In this document: in pieces, positions 35,329 to 44,429 of the stretch | How positions within the stretch are numbered: position 1 is the stretch's first letter | How the letters are laid out: every line of letters begins with the position of its first letter | From: Noviherbaspirillum humi | GTDB taxonomy: Bacteria > Pseudomonadota > Gammaproteobacteria > Burkholderiales > Burkholderiaceae_D | Assembly: GCF_900188095.1 (NCBI RefSeq) | Contig: NZ_FZOT01000013.1 | Coordinates: 62,001-126,000 of the forward strand | Length of the DNA: 64,000 nt | Direction: 5' to 3' | Position numbers and translations under genes: made by a program | The notes under the pieces: generated by a model | What the model saw: only the letters and a program-made list of their open reading frames with translations | What the model was told of the DNA's origin: nothing | Databases searched by the model: none

Positions 35329-37881
35329 ATGAACCATGCCTTAGTCAACGATCCGGACCGCCTTGGTACCTTGCGTGCTCTCCATCTGCTTGATACGCCA
35401 GCCGAATCGTTTTTCGACGAAATCGCGCGTTTTGCAGCCCACCTCGCGGGCACGCCGATCGCCACCGTCACTCTGATTGACGAGCAGCGGCAGTGGTTCA
35501 AGGCCCGCGTGGGCCTGGAACTGCCCGAGACGCCGCTGGCCATGGCGATCTGTCTCTATACGATCATGTCTTCCGGCATTTATGTCGTCGAGGACACCAT
35601 GAAGGATCCCACGCACAGCAGCAATCCCCTGGTGACAGGCAGCCCCTACCTGCGTGCGTACGCCGGCGTGCCGCTGCGGATGGAAAACGGCCATGTCATC
35701 GGTGCCCTGGCCGTGATGGACACGCGGCCGCGCCGGTTCAGGTCCAGCGTTCTGGAAGGGCTGGTAATGCTGGCGCAGCAGGTGGTGATGCACATTACTC
35801 TGCGCCAGCAAAAGCTGGAATTGGAGCTGCAGACGCGCCGCTTGCGCGAAGCGCAGCGCATCGCCGATATTGGCAGTTGGGAACTCGACCTGACGACGCA
35901 TACTTTCCAGATCTCGGAGCAGGTGTACCGCATCTACGGCGTTTGGCATGCAGAGCCTCAAGCGCCGCTGATTCCGCTGGACCGGTATCTGGACTACGTC
36001 CACCCAGACGACTTGGCGTCGGTGCAGCGGGCGCTGGAAGATGCGCGCAGCGGCGTGCGGCCGATGGACATCGTGCATCGCATCGTGCTTGCCGATGGCA
36101 GCGTGCGCCATGTGCGCCAGCATGCGGAGCTGATCCGGAGCCTGGACCAGCATCTGGCCCTGGCCGGCACCGTTCACCACGTCACTGAGTTGATTGAAAA
36201 GCAGGCGAAGCGGGAGTTGCTGGAAGAGTGCATCGAGCGGGTCAGCGATACGGTCATGATCACCGAGGCATCGCCGCTGGACGAGCCCGGGCCGAGAATC
36301 GTATTCGTGAACAAGGCGTTTGAAAACACCACCGGATACCGGCGCGATGAAGTGCTGGGACGCTCACCCCGTTTTCTGCAGGGGCCCGGCACGCAGCGCT
36401 GCGAACTCGATCGCGTGGGAAATGCGTTGCGACACTGCCTGCCGGTACAGTCGGAGCTCATCAATTACACCAAGCGGGGAAAGCCATTCTGGGCGCAGCT
36501 GGACATTGCGCCCGTGGCAGTCCGCTCAGAAACGCCCACGCATTTCGTTTCGGTGCAGCGCGACGTCACGCGCCGCAAGGAAGATGAGCATTACATCAGG
36601 CAGCTCGCGTTCTATGATGCGCTGACCGGCCTGCCCAACCGCAGGCTCCTGATGGACCGTCTGGCGCACGCGCTGCAGATCGCGTTGCGCCATGCCCAGT
36701 CCGGCGCCGTCATGTTCATCGACCTGGACAACTTCAAGACGTTGAACGATACGATGGGGCATGACAAGGGCGATATCCTGCTGACCCTGGTGGCGCAGCG
36801 GCTCCAGCGCTTCGTGCGCAAGAGCAATACCGTCGCGCGCTTCGGCGGAGACGAGTTCGTCATCCTGCTGGAAGACCTCGATCCCCAATCCGACATGGCG
36901 GCCACCCAGGCGCGCATCCTCGGCGAAAAGATTCTCGGTGCGTTTCAAGTGCCCTTCGACGTGGCTGGCTACAGGCATAGCTGCACGCCCAGCATCGGGG
37001 TGGCGCTCTTCAACGGCGAGCCGGTCGGCCCGGATGAAATCCTCAAGCGCGCCGACGTCGCCATGTACGAGGCGAAGGCGAGCGGCCGCAACGGCCTGCG
37101 CTTTTTCGACAAGGGCATGCAATGCCGGGTCAACAAGCGCGCCGCACTCGACCGCGACTTTCGCAAGGCGCTGCAGGCCGGCGAATTCGTGCTGCATTAT
37201 CAACCTCAGGTCGACCAGTCGGGCCAGATGATCGGCGTCGAAGCGCTGGTGCGCTGGCGCCATCCGCATCGCGGCTTGCTTTATCCCTCGGAATTCATGT
37301 GGATCGCCGAAGACAGCAACCTGATCGTCGAGCTCGGAGACTGGGTGCTGGGACAGGCTTGCCGGCAGATGGCGCTCTGGCAGCGCCGCGCGGGCAGGCC
37401 GGTGCCAGGCATCTCGGTAAACGTCAGCGCGCGGCAGTTCCATCATCCGGAGTTTTTGCCACGCACGATCGATGTGCTGCGGGCGGCCGGCGTCGACCCT
37501 CGGTCGCTCAAGTTGGAGCTGACGGAAAGCACGCTGGTGGATCGGATCGATGACACGGTGGCCAAGATGGATACGCTGAAAAGCTGGGGCGTCAGGTTTT
37601 CGCTGGATGACTTTGGCACCGGTTATTCATCGCTGGCGTACCTGAAGCGGCTGCCGATCGACGAGGTGAAGATCGACCGTTCCTTCATACAGGATATCCT
37701 GTGCAACCAGGACGATGCAGCAATATCGCAGACGATCATTTCCCTGTGCCAGATCCTCGGCTTGAATGTCATGGCGGAAGGCATTGAAAACGAGAGCCAG
37801 CGCGACCTGCTGGCGAAGCAGGGCTGCAAATACTATCAAGGCTACCTGATGGGCCGGCCGGTGCCGCCGGAGCTTCTGTAG
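35329..37881 (+). CDS. GAF-PAS-PAS-GGDEF-EAL cyclic-di-GMP signalling protein
   Basis: 850 residues, apparently cytosolic with no membrane helix. Domain order: GAF about 15-165, PAS about 190-285, PAS about 305-425, GGDEF about 435-595, EAL about 610-850. The cyclase signature RFGGDEFVILLED is canonical, but the inhibitory I-site that should read RxxD five residues before it is RKSN. The phosphodiesterase motifs GVEALVRWRHP, ELTESTL, DDFGTGYSSLAYLK, KIDRSFI and MAEGIENESQ are complete. Both activities are possible, with the GAF and PAS domains sensing a ligand or redox state. GAGAAAGG precedes the start. Confidence 0.93.
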   Translation: MNHALVNDPDRLGTLRALHLLDTPAESFFDEIARFAAHLAGTPIATVTLIDEQRQWFKARVGLELPETPLAMAICLYTIMSSGIYVVEDTMKDPTHSSNPLVTGSPYLRAYAGVPLRMENGHVIGALAVMDTRPRRFRSSVLEGLVMLAQQVVMHITLRQQKLELELQTRRLREAQRIADIGSWELDLTTHTFQISEQVYRIYGVWHAEPQAPLIPLDRYLDYVHPDDLASVQRALEDARSGVRPMDIVHRIVLADGSVRHVRQHAELIRSLDQHLALAGTVHHVTELIEKQAKRELLEECIERVSDTVMITEASPLDEPGPRIVFVNKAFENTTGYRRDEVLGRSPRFLQGPGTQRCELDRVGNALRHCLPVQSELINYTKRGKPFWAQLDIAPVAVRSETPTHFVSVQRDVTRRKEDEHYIRQLAFYDALTGLPNRRLLMDRLAHALQIALRHAQSGAVMFIDLDNFKTLNDTMGHDKGDILLTLVAQRLQRFVRKSNTVARFGGDEFVILLEDLDPQSDMAATQARILGEKILGAFQVPFDVAGYRHSCTPSIGVALFNGEPVGPDEILKRADVAMYEAKASGRNGLRFFDKGMQCRVNKRAALDRDFRKALQAGEFVLHYQPQVDQSGQMIGVEALVRWRHPHRGLLYPSEFMWIAEDSNLIVELGDWVLGQACRQMALWQRRAGRPVPGISVNVSARQFHHPEFLPRTIDVLRAAGVDPRSLKLELTESTLVDRIDDTVAKMDTLKSWGVRFSLDDFGTGYSSLAYLKRLPIDEVKIDRSFIQDILCNQDDAAISQTIISLCQILGLNVMAEGIENESQRDLLAKQGCKYYQGYLMGRPVPPELL

Positions 37882-38014
37882 GAGTCCATCGGGCCTGTGC
37901 AAGCAGCGGCACCCAGCATCGTCTCAATGACCAAGGGATGGACGTCATTGTTCCGACAGCACGACAGAACCTGTCTGACGTGAACGTTATTGCAGCACAA
38001 CGGAGGCTTGCAGG

Positions 38015-38947
38015 CTAAGCCGCATCTTCATGAGGCGCAAACGTGGAACTGCGAATCTCGCGCTCGCTGCGGCTGATTTGCAGGTCAACACGCGTCAGCA
38101 AGCCGGCGGCCAATGGTGCGGACAGTATCTTGAACGTGTCCACATCCAGCCGGGTTCGGTTGGGCAGCTTCAGCACGGGCAGGTCTTCCGACAAGCTTCC
38201 GAGATAGGCCCAGCGGTCGACCACATGCACCTGATGCAGCCGGCCATCGTTTTCGACGACACCGATCGGCCCTTCATAAGGCCATGCATATTGATCGAGC
38301 TGCCTCAAGGCTTTCAGCACGCGGCGCCTGTGCGCCAGGGGCGTTTCCAACCCGACGCAGGCGCCGCGGCAATGGCCGAGCTGATGGGCGAAACATGCGC
38401 GCCCGAGCGTTGTCTTCTCGATGCCGAGCAGCGAAGGGCAAAGCCCATGACGCTTGATCTGCGCCCGCCATCCCGCTTCCGCCGTCCTGCGTGAAGCGAA
38501 AAGACCATGAACGCGATCGCGGCCGGCGTCTTCATAATCGACCACGTGTGGCTGCAGGCTTCCTTTGGGGAGATATAACGCATAAGCCGGTGCCGCAGAC
38601 TTCAGCAACACGTTGTATGGTGGTTGCCACTTCTTGATGAGCTGCGATTCAAGGAGCAATGCGCCAATCTCGCCCGCTGTGCGGATGAAATCGACGCGCC
38701 GCGTCGCGCGCAACAAGGCGCGTTCCTGCGGCGTGCGCAGATGCGCCTGCACGCGGGCGCGGATGTTGACGCTTTTTCCGATATAGAGAGGGGTGCCTCG
38801 CGCGTCGAGAAAGCGGTAGACGCCCGCGCTTGCCGGCAAGGCTTCCAGGCTTGCGGGATCGATACTGCGGATGGAAGCGGTCAATGCCGTGTCTTGCGAT
38901 GCAGGGCGCGGGATCAAGAGACCGATCGAGCTGATCCGTACGTGCAT
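38015..38947 (-). CDS. cho: Cho, UvrC-like excision repair endonuclease
   Basis: 310 residues. The GIY-YIG nuclease domain is seen in GVYRFLDARGTPLYIGKSVN with the following RVQAHL and the distal Glu in LLLESQLIKKWQPPYN. A UvrC-type cysteine-rich region, GRACFAHQLGHCRGACVG, follows. There is no C-terminal RNase H-like half, which distinguishes Cho from UvrC. It makes the 3' incision at bulky lesions in nucleotide excision repair. The start ATG 38947 has a weak ribosome-binding site. I see no LexA box upstream although cho is SOS-controlled in enterics. Confidence 0.9.
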   Translation of the reverse strand: MHVRISSIGLLIPRPASQDTALTASIRSIDPASLEALPASAGVYRFLDARGTPLYIGKSVNIRARVQAHLRTPQERALLRATRRVDFIRTAGEIGALLLESQLIKKWQPPYNVLLKSAAPAYALYLPKGSLQPHVVDYEDAGRDRVHGLFASRRTAEAGWRAQIKRHGLCPSLLGIEKTTLGRACFAHQLGHCRGACVGLETPLAHRRRVLKALRQLDQYAWPYEGPIGVVENDGRLHQVHVVDRWAYLGSLSEDLPVLKLPNRTRLDVDTFKILSAPLAAGLLTRVDLQISRSEREIRSSTFAPHEDAA

Positions 38948-39343
38948 TATCTGGTTTCTGTTGCCATATATGCCATGGCATGGCTGCCGGCATAAAAAAG
39001 TTGCCTCGAAGGCGGAAAGCGTGATCTGACTTCGAGGCGAATCCTGGCCAATGGTTCATCGCGATGCGGCAGGAGAAGCGATTCTTGCCTCGATTTGAAT
39101 GCGCGACAAGATCGATAACGGCGCCGTTCATGCGTGCGCTGGGGATGCCGCGGCGATCAGCACGTTGGACAAGCTCGCCCGCAGACTTCGCCGCCCGGTA
39201 CCAAGGTTCAGATACGCGGCCTGAACCGGGCCGCTGCCGCGTCGTGATCAGGCTTGCGGCTTGCGGCGTGCGGCAAGGACGGCGAAAGCGAAATCGCGCC
39301 AGGTCACTATTCAACCGAATGACGCCGCTGCGGCCGGCACCCG
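38948..39343. other. Intergenic region between cho and the MFS gene
   Basis: 396 bases. Small frames run through it without start signals. A GTTCA-N11-TGAAC repeat lies near 39207-39227. No gene is supported. Confidence 0.4.
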
Positions 39344-40588
39344 TCACATCCGCTGTCGTCCCTTGGGCAACAGCACGGCGGCCAGTCCCAGCAAGGGCAG
39401 ATAGGCAATGGTCTGATACACGAACCCGATGCTGGTCCGGTCGGCGAACAGGCCCAGCACCGCCGCACCGAGGCCGCCCATGCCGAAGGCGAAGCCGAAA
39501 AACAGCCCGGAGACCGTGCCTACCTTTCCCGGCATCAGTTCCTGGGCATAGACCAGGATGGCGGAAAAGGCCGAGGACAGCACCAGGCCGATCATGATGG
39601 TCAATGCCGTGGTCCAGAACAGGTTTGCATGGGGCAGCAGCAGCGCAAAGGGTGCCACCCCGAGGATCGAGATCCAGATCACCGGCTTGCGGCCGATGCG
39701 GTCGCCGACCGGTCCGCCGAGCACCGTGCCCACGGCCGATGCGAACAGGAAGTAGAACAGGTGCATCTGTGCGTTCTGCACGCTCAAGCCGAAGTGCTCC
39801 ATCAGATAGAACGTGTAGAAGCTGCTCAGTCCGGCCATGTAGAAATACTTGGAAAAGATCAGCACCAGCAGGACCGCGATGGCGCCGATCACCACCTTGC
39901 GCGGGTAGGGCGACGCGGCTGCCTGTTTGCGGCCGGCAGGCTGGCCGGCATGGTGCCGCGCATACCAGCGGCTCACCTGGAGCAGCAGGCCGACGCCGAG
40001 CAGGGCGACCAGCCCGAACCAGGCCACGCTGCGCTGGCCGTGCGGCACGATCACGGCCGCCGCCAGCAGCGGCCCGATGGCGGTGCCGAGGTTGCCGCCC
40101 ACCTGGAACATCGACTGGGCGAAGCCATGCTGGCCACCCGACGCCAGGCGGGCGATGCGCGACGACTCCGGATGGAAGATGGACGATCCGATGCCGATGC
40201 AGGCGGCCGCCAGCAGCACGATGCCCAAGCTGGGCGCCATGGACAGAAGCAGCAGGCCGACCAGCGTGGAGAGCATGCCGAAAGGCAGCGAGTAGGGCCG
40301 CGGCCGGCGGTCGGTGATCAGGCCGACCATCGGCTGCAGCAGGGAGGCGGTGAGCTGATAGGTCAAGGTGATGAGGCCGACCTGGGCAAAGCTCAGCGAC
40401 AGCCCGGTTTTCAGGATGGGATACAGCGCCAGTATCAACGACTGCATCATGTCGTTGACCATGTGGGCGCAGCTGATGGCGCCCAGGATGCCGAACGTCG
40501 GTTTCGCTTTCTGGGCGCCGGCAGCGGGAACCGCGGCGATGTCGGGAGCGCTGGCGCTGGCGGCGCTTGCCTTGGCTGAAGTGTTCAT
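39344..40588 (-). CDS. Major facilitator exporter, fosmidomycin-resistance (Fsr) type
   Basis: 414 residues with about twelve membrane helices and a central cytoplasmic loop (HHAGQPAGRKQAAASPYPRK). The family pattern is clear in SCAHMVNDMMQSLILALYPIL, where the His-Asn-Asp is typical of Fsr-type proteins, and in FHPESSRIARLASGGQHGFAQ (given in part). Such pumps export fosmidomycin or other small drugs. ATG 40588 is the usual start; the frame runs on upstream without a signal. Divergent from an AraC-family regulator. Confidence 0.9.
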   Translation of the reverse strand: MNTSAKASAASASAPDIAAVPAAGAQKAKPTFGILGAISCAHMVNDMMQSLILALYPILKTGLSLSFAQVGLITLTYQLTASLLQPMVGLITDRRPRPYSLPFGMLSTLVGLLLLSMAPSLGIVLLAAACIGIGSSIFHPESSRIARLASGGQHGFAQSMFQVGGNLGTAIGPLLAAAVIVPHGQRSVAWFGLVALLGVGLLLQVSRWYARHHAGQPAGRKQAAASPYPRKVVIGAIAVLLVLIFSKYFYMAGLSSFYTFYLMEHFGLSVQNAQMHLFYFLFASAVGTVLGGPVGDRIGRKPVIWISILGVAPFALLLPHANLFWTTALTIMIGLVLSSAFSAILVYAQELMPGKVGTVSGLFFGFAFGMGGLGAAVLGLFADRTSIGFVYQTIAYLPLLGLAAVLLPKGRQRM

Positions 40589-40726
40589 GCGGGAATTCCG
40601 GGGTTTGTGCAGCCGGTCTCGGGAAATGGACTGCCCGGGCCGGCACGTGCTAGAAAAGATTGAATTATGCGATGATGCGGCATGCCTGTCTTGCGGCATT
40701 CGACCATTAATCTTTGAGAAAAAGAC

Positions 40727-41521
40727 ATGGGAACCCAGCCCAGACCGAAGGCGCTTTCCGAGGCGCTCCAGGAAATCGAGGGCGCCTCGTCGCCCGTGAC
40801 CGGCCGCCCGACCGACTACCCCGCAGGCTGGCACATCAAGCCGCATGCGCATTCCAAGCATCAGCTGATCTATGCCGTGCGCGGCGTGATGGTCGTGAAA
40901 GCCGAAGCCGGGCAATGGGTCGTGCCGCCGACCCGCGCCATCTGGATGGCGGCCGGCATGACGCACGAGATCCGATGCGTTGGCGAAGTGCACATGCGCA
41001 GCCTGTTCGTCGCCCCCGGCGCTGCGCGCACGCTATTGGCGGGAACGCAGGCGGTCGCCATACCGCCGCTGCTGCGCGAACTCATCCGGGCGGCGATGGA
41101 AGTGCCGCAGCCCTATGAGGCGGCCAGCCGGGACGGCCGCCTCATGCGCCTGATCCTCGATGAGCTGCACGTCCTGCCGGTGCTTCCCCTGCATCTGCAA
41201 ACGCCGTCCGATCCGCGGCTGCTCCGGATCTGCGAATCGCTGCAGCAGCGTCTGGACGACGCTTCCACCCTGTCCGATTGGGCCAGGAGCCTGGCAGTGG
41301 ACGTCAAGACCATCCAGCGCCTGTTCGTGAAGCAGACCGGCATGACCTTCGGACAATGGCGGCAGCAGGCGCGGCTGTTGCGCGCCCTGGAACTGCTGGC
41401 CACCGGTGAAAAGGTCATCGATGTCGCCCTGGCGCTCGGCTACGACAGTCCCAGCGCCTTCTCCACCATGTTCCGCAAGCAGTTCGGCCAGACCCCGAGC
41501 CAGTTCTTCGCGCAAGGATGA
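40727..41521 (+). CDS. AraC-family transcriptional regulator
   Basis: 264 residues. An N-terminal cupin (about 30-100, HIKPHAHSKHQLIYAVRGVM) is followed by two helix-turn-helix units in about 165-260 (LSDWARSLAVDVKTIQRLF and VIDVALALGYDSPSAFSTMF). The type matches NimR-like regulators of MFS pumps. It is divergent from the Fsr-like exporter gene with 138 bases between starts, so it most likely controls it. Confidence 0.92.
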   Translation: MGTQPRPKALSEALQEIEGASSPVTGRPTDYPAGWHIKPHAHSKHQLIYAVRGVMVVKAEAGQWVVPPTRAIWMAAGMTHEIRCVGEVHMRSLFVAPGAARTLLAGTQAVAIPPLLRELIRAAMEVPQPYEAASRDGRLMRLILDELHVLPVLPLHLQTPSDPRLLRICESLQQRLDDASTLSDWARSLAVDVKTIQRLFVKQTGMTFGQWRQQARLLRALELLATGEKVIDVALALGYDSPSAFSTMFRKQFGQTPSQFFAQG

Positions 41522-41585
41522 TGCAGCGGCCGTTCCGGCCGAGTCGAAAGCCGCCTCGCGCGGATTTCGGATTTCTTTTCGCCGG

Positions 41586-42824
41586 TCAGCGCAGCAGGGC
41601 CAGATTGTCTTGCAGGCGCGGCTGCAGCAGGTCCCGCAGCTCAGGGCTGAGCAGGCCTTCGACCCGGGTGAAGCCGGCGCCAATCCGGTCGAGCAGGGCG
41701 TCCAGGTGCGCGCTCGCCTCATCCAGGGTTTTGAAGCCGAAGCGAATCGCATCCGCCAGCGCCGCTTCTCGGGAAATATCGAACCGCCCCATCGACAGCT
41801 GCATGGTCAGCGCGCGTGGGGCTTCGACGGGATTGGGCACGACGTCGAAGGCCGGCGCCAACCGCCAGCGGTTCTCCTGCGCGTGGTACATGGCCGCATG
41901 GTTCCGCGGGTGGTCGTCGTCATTGCCGGCCACGGCATTGAACACCATGCGGTCAAAGAGCTCGACGCGGTCCGCAAGAGGCGCGCCGATGCGCTTGAGC
42001 TCTTCCGCCAGGCGCGGATAGCTCCAGCGCGCCGATTCTTCGGGGCCGATGAACGGGTACTCGGTCTGCAGCAGGGAAGCGCCGCTTACCGCCATAAAAC
42101 GCCGCTTGCCCAGGCGGTCGAAGCGCAGCACCCGCACCACGGAAAGACCGTCGCCGAGCGCGTGATGCACCGTTTCCGCAAAATTCAGCCCGCAAGCCCG
42201 TCCCCACTGCTGGGCAACGTGCTCCAGCAACGGGATGTCGGCCGCGTCCGTGGGCAAAAAAGGCTTCACCAGCCAGTAGCGGTCCGCATCCTGTATCGTG
42301 GTCTTCGGGCGCGCGCCGCCCAGGCTTGGCGTGGCTACCAGGCGCTGCCGCAGACGGGCGTCCAGCGCCGGCCGGCGTTCGAAGAGGGCGATCAGCTCGC
42401 GGCTCAGGGCCTCCAGCATGGGCAGGCGCGGACTCGACAGCGCGGCCACCGATGGTGTGGCCGACGGCCCCACCGCCAGGGCCCCCCAGCGGTCGACATT
42501 GCCGGCCAGCGCCAGATAGCGGGAATCGTGCGCATCCGCCGGCAGATTGTGCTGGCGCTGCAACAACATCTTGCCCCAGGCGTCCGGGCAAGCGTCGCGC
42601 AGGACATCATGCAGCCCGCGGTAGCGCCGCGCTTCCCAGTCCCTGCCGGGGAGATAGGGCAGGTTGACCGGATCGATCGTCCAGGCATGGCCTGCCGCCT
42701 CATAACTCGGCGCGTACCTGAACCGGCCGATCTCGGACTCGCCATCCAGCTTGTAGCGGCCCACCGTGACCCAATCGCCGGTGTCCGGCCGCTGCAGGTA
42801 GACGTAGAGCGGCTTAGAAGTCAT
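41586..42824 (-). CDS. hipA: HipA-like serine/threonine kinase toxin
   Basis: 412 residues. The HipA N-terminal subdomain covers about 1-100. The kinase part shows GGARPKTTIQDADRYWLVKP (ATP-binding), GNDDDHPRNHAA (catalytic Asp and Asn) and LAPAFDVVPN (metal-binding Asp). E. coli HipA phosphorylates glutamyl-tRNA synthetase and causes dormancy; the target here is unknown. The start at ATG 42824 lies 6 bases after GGAGG and inside the end of hipB, an 11-base overlap that couples toxin to antitoxin. A second ATG at 42830 abuts the ribosome-binding site and is less likely. Confidence 0.92.
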   Translation of the reverse strand: MTSKPLYVYLQRPDTGDWVTVGRYKLDGESEIGRFRYAPSYEAAGHAWTIDPVNLPYLPGRDWEARRYRGLHDVLRDACPDAWGKMLLQRQHNLPADAHDSRYLALAGNVDRWGALAVGPSATPSVAALSSPRLPMLEALSRELIALFERRPALDARLRQRLVATPSLGGARPKTTIQDADRYWLVKPFLPTDAADIPLLEHVAQQWGRACGLNFAETVHHALGDGLSVVRVLRFDRLGKRRFMAVSGASLLQTEYPFIGPEESARWSYPRLAEELKRIGAPLADRVELFDRMVFNAVAGNDDDHPRNHAAMYHAQENRWRLAPAFDVVPNPVEAPRALTMQLSMGRFDISREAALADAIRFGFKTLDEASAHLDALLDRIGAGFTRVEGLLSPELRDLLQPRLQDNLALLR

Positions 42825-43143
42825 CGTCATCCTCCGCGACCGCATGCTGCCGCCTCGCCCGGCTGCGGCCCGTCGGCGCCCACAGTTCCGGCGGCAGGGC
42901 CGGCACGACCAGGTCCAGCAGACCGAGCACGTAGAGCGCGGAGAAATACAGCCCGATGCCAGGGCGGCTGTCACCGCTTTCCAGCCGGCGCAAGGTGTTG
43001 TCCGAAATTCCCATCCTTTCGCACAAGTCCGCCCTGCGCATCTGCTGGACGAGACGCTGGTTCCTGATGCAGCCGCCCCACTGACGCAAGCGCTCCTGCA
43101 CCAAGGTTGGCACGGCATCATGCGGCAAGATTTTTTTCGGCAT
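42814..43143 (-). CDS. hipB: HipB-like helix-turn-helix antitoxin
   Basis: 109 residues. An Xre-type helix-turn-helix is visible as QQMRRADLCERMGISDNTLRRLESG (in part, about residues 32-57). The tail is basic and then strongly acidic (EDDDDF), longer than in E. coli HipB (88 residues). It should bind HipA and repress the operon through the large inverted repeat at 43151-43195, which overlaps its own ribosome-binding and promoter region. Confidence 0.88.
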   Translation of the reverse strand: MPKKILPHDAVPTLVQERLRQWGGCIRNQRLVQQMRRADLCERMGISDNTLRRLESGDSRPGIGLYFSALYVLGLLDLVVPALPPELWAPTGRSRARRQHAVAEDDDDF

Positions 43144-43150
43144 AAAAACC

Positions 43151-43195
43151 CTCCATAGAATGATTATTATAACGATTAAGTCTCATTCTATGGAG
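43151..43195. promoter_or_regulatory. 13-bp inverted repeat operator of hipBA
   Basis: CTCCATAGAATGA (43151-43163) and its exact complement TCATTCTATGGAG (43183-43195) flank a 19-base AT-rich spacer. Weaker symmetry extends outward (CATAAAA at 43141 and TTTTATG at 43196-43202). The left arm starts 8 bases upstream of the hipB start codon, so bound antitoxin would cover the promoter. Confidence 0.8.
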
Positions 43196-43244
43196 TTTTA
43201 TGAAGCTTTAATTATGCTATAGATTGAGCGTTATTGAGGATAAA

Positions 43245-43409
43245 ATGAAATCTATGGCGGATTCAGATGAGGTTCCCGAAGTGCCTCGATCTGCAAAACA
43301 GCCGTCGTCAAGGATTCGCTTGCTTGATCTGGTCAAGCCCCCGGGACAGACCACGATTCTTGGCTGCCTGCCGTGGAAAGCGGCGCGGCGCCGAACCTGC
43401 CTCCGGTGA
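43245..43409 (+). CDS. Possible small ORF, 54 aa, divergent from hipBA
   Basis: An open frame beginning MKSMADSDEVPEVPRSAK with GAGGA 5 bases before ATG 43245. The C-terminal half is basic. No family recognised. It would share the hip operator region. It may equally be a remnant or chance frame. Confidence 0.25.
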   Translation: MKSMADSDEVPEVPRSAKQPSSRIRLLDLVKPPGQTTILGCLPWKAARRRTCLR

Positions 43410-43431
43410 GATGGTGTCCGCAGGCAGGCTC

Positions 43432-44040
43432 TTACCCCGGCCGAGCAAAGCGTTTTCGGGCATCTTGCACCCGGGCCCTGATCACGCAGTCTTCCGCATG
43501 ATCATTGATCAGCCCCATTGCCTGCATGAAGGCATAGACGGTCGTCGGCCCGACGAACTTCCAGCCCTGCTTCTTCAATTCCTTGGAAAGCGCCACCGAT
43601 TCCGGCGAGGTTGTCACGGTCTGCGGGCGTGGCAGCGATGCCGCATCGGGTTCAAATCGCCATAGGAAGGCTGCCAGCGATCCTTCGCGCCCGACCAGCT
43701 CCTGGGCACGCTGGGCGTTGTTGATCACGGCTTCAATCTTCCCGCGGTGCCGAATGATTCCCTCGTCCTGAAGCAGGCGGTCGACATCGCGCTGCGTGAA
43801 GCGAGCGATCCGGTCGAAGTCGAAGCGATGAAACGCCTTCCGGAAATTCTCGCGCTTGGCAAGAATGGTGCGCCAGCTCAAGCCGGACTGGAAAGCTTCC
43901 AGGCTCAATTTCTCGAACAGGCGCTGATCATCGCCCACTGGAAAACCCCATTCAATGTCGTGATAGGCGAGAAACTCCGGCGCCGCGCTGCACCACTGGC
44001 AGCGCAGCTTGCCGTCGGGACCTGTAATGGTGGTACTCAT
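43432..44040 (-). CDS. tag: DNA-3-methyladenine glycosylase I
   Basis: 202 residues, base-excision repair enzyme removing 3-methyladenine. Zinc-binding Cys and His positions are seen in LRCQWCSAAPEFLAYHD and near the C-terminus in DHAEDCVIRARV. EWGFPVGDDQRLFEKLSLEAFQSGLSW, given here only by its hallmark FQSGLSW, and GWKFVGPTTVYAFMQAMG are typical of Tag. Stand-alone or coupled to the uncertain frame described for 44041-44429. Confidence 0.93.
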   Translation of the reverse strand: MSTTITGPDGKLRCQWCSAAPEFLAYHDIEWGFPVGDDQRLFEKLSLEAFQSGLSWRTILAKRENFRKAFHRFDFDRIARFTQRDVDRLLQDEGIIRHRGKIEAVINNAQRAQELVGREGSLAAFLWRFEPDAASLPRPQTVTTSPESVALSKELKKQGWKFVGPTTVYAFMQAMGLINDHAEDCVIRARVQDARKRFARPG

Positions 44041-44429
44041 GGTGGGTTATAGCCTTTCCTCAGTAAGCAATGCAGGGCCTGCAGGGTTGGCCGCAGTGCA
44101 GCAGCATGCAGGCGCCCCGGCCATGGAAACGTCCGACACGGGCGCGCGCTGGAAGCCACGATGCAGAAGGCGCAGGCAACGGCAAGGAAGATTGCCCACA
44201 AAGCGACCGCGAAAATGCCTTCTCCACCGAGGCCGACAGCGACGCCCGCATGCGGTTGAATGCCGGCAATTGTGCCTGCAAAGGCAGGAAGACGCTCAAG
44301 GGCGAGAGAAACCGAGACCTGCAACCCGTCGCCCCCAAACCAGGCCATCACCGCGAAAGCCTGGGCGCAAGCGCGCAACCGGCGGGCGGCCGCCGGTCCA
44401 CGAGTCCGCGGCAAAAGCGCGGAAGGCGC
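44041..44429. other. Gap between tag and metallophosphoesterase, with an uncertain leftward frame
   Basis: 389 bases. A leftward frame 44037-44414 (125 codons, moderately hydrophobic, including a stretch GIFAVALWAIFLAVACAFCIV) ends by overlapping the tag start by 4 bases (ATGA), which is the only argument for its being a gene. Its ends are Arg/Pro-rich and no ribosome-binding site is evident, so I do not call it. Confidence 0.3.

Noticed and set aside
38940-38990. Possible LexA (SOS) box upstream of cho
   Set aside because: CTG-like sequences are present but the CTGT-N8-ACAG pattern is not.
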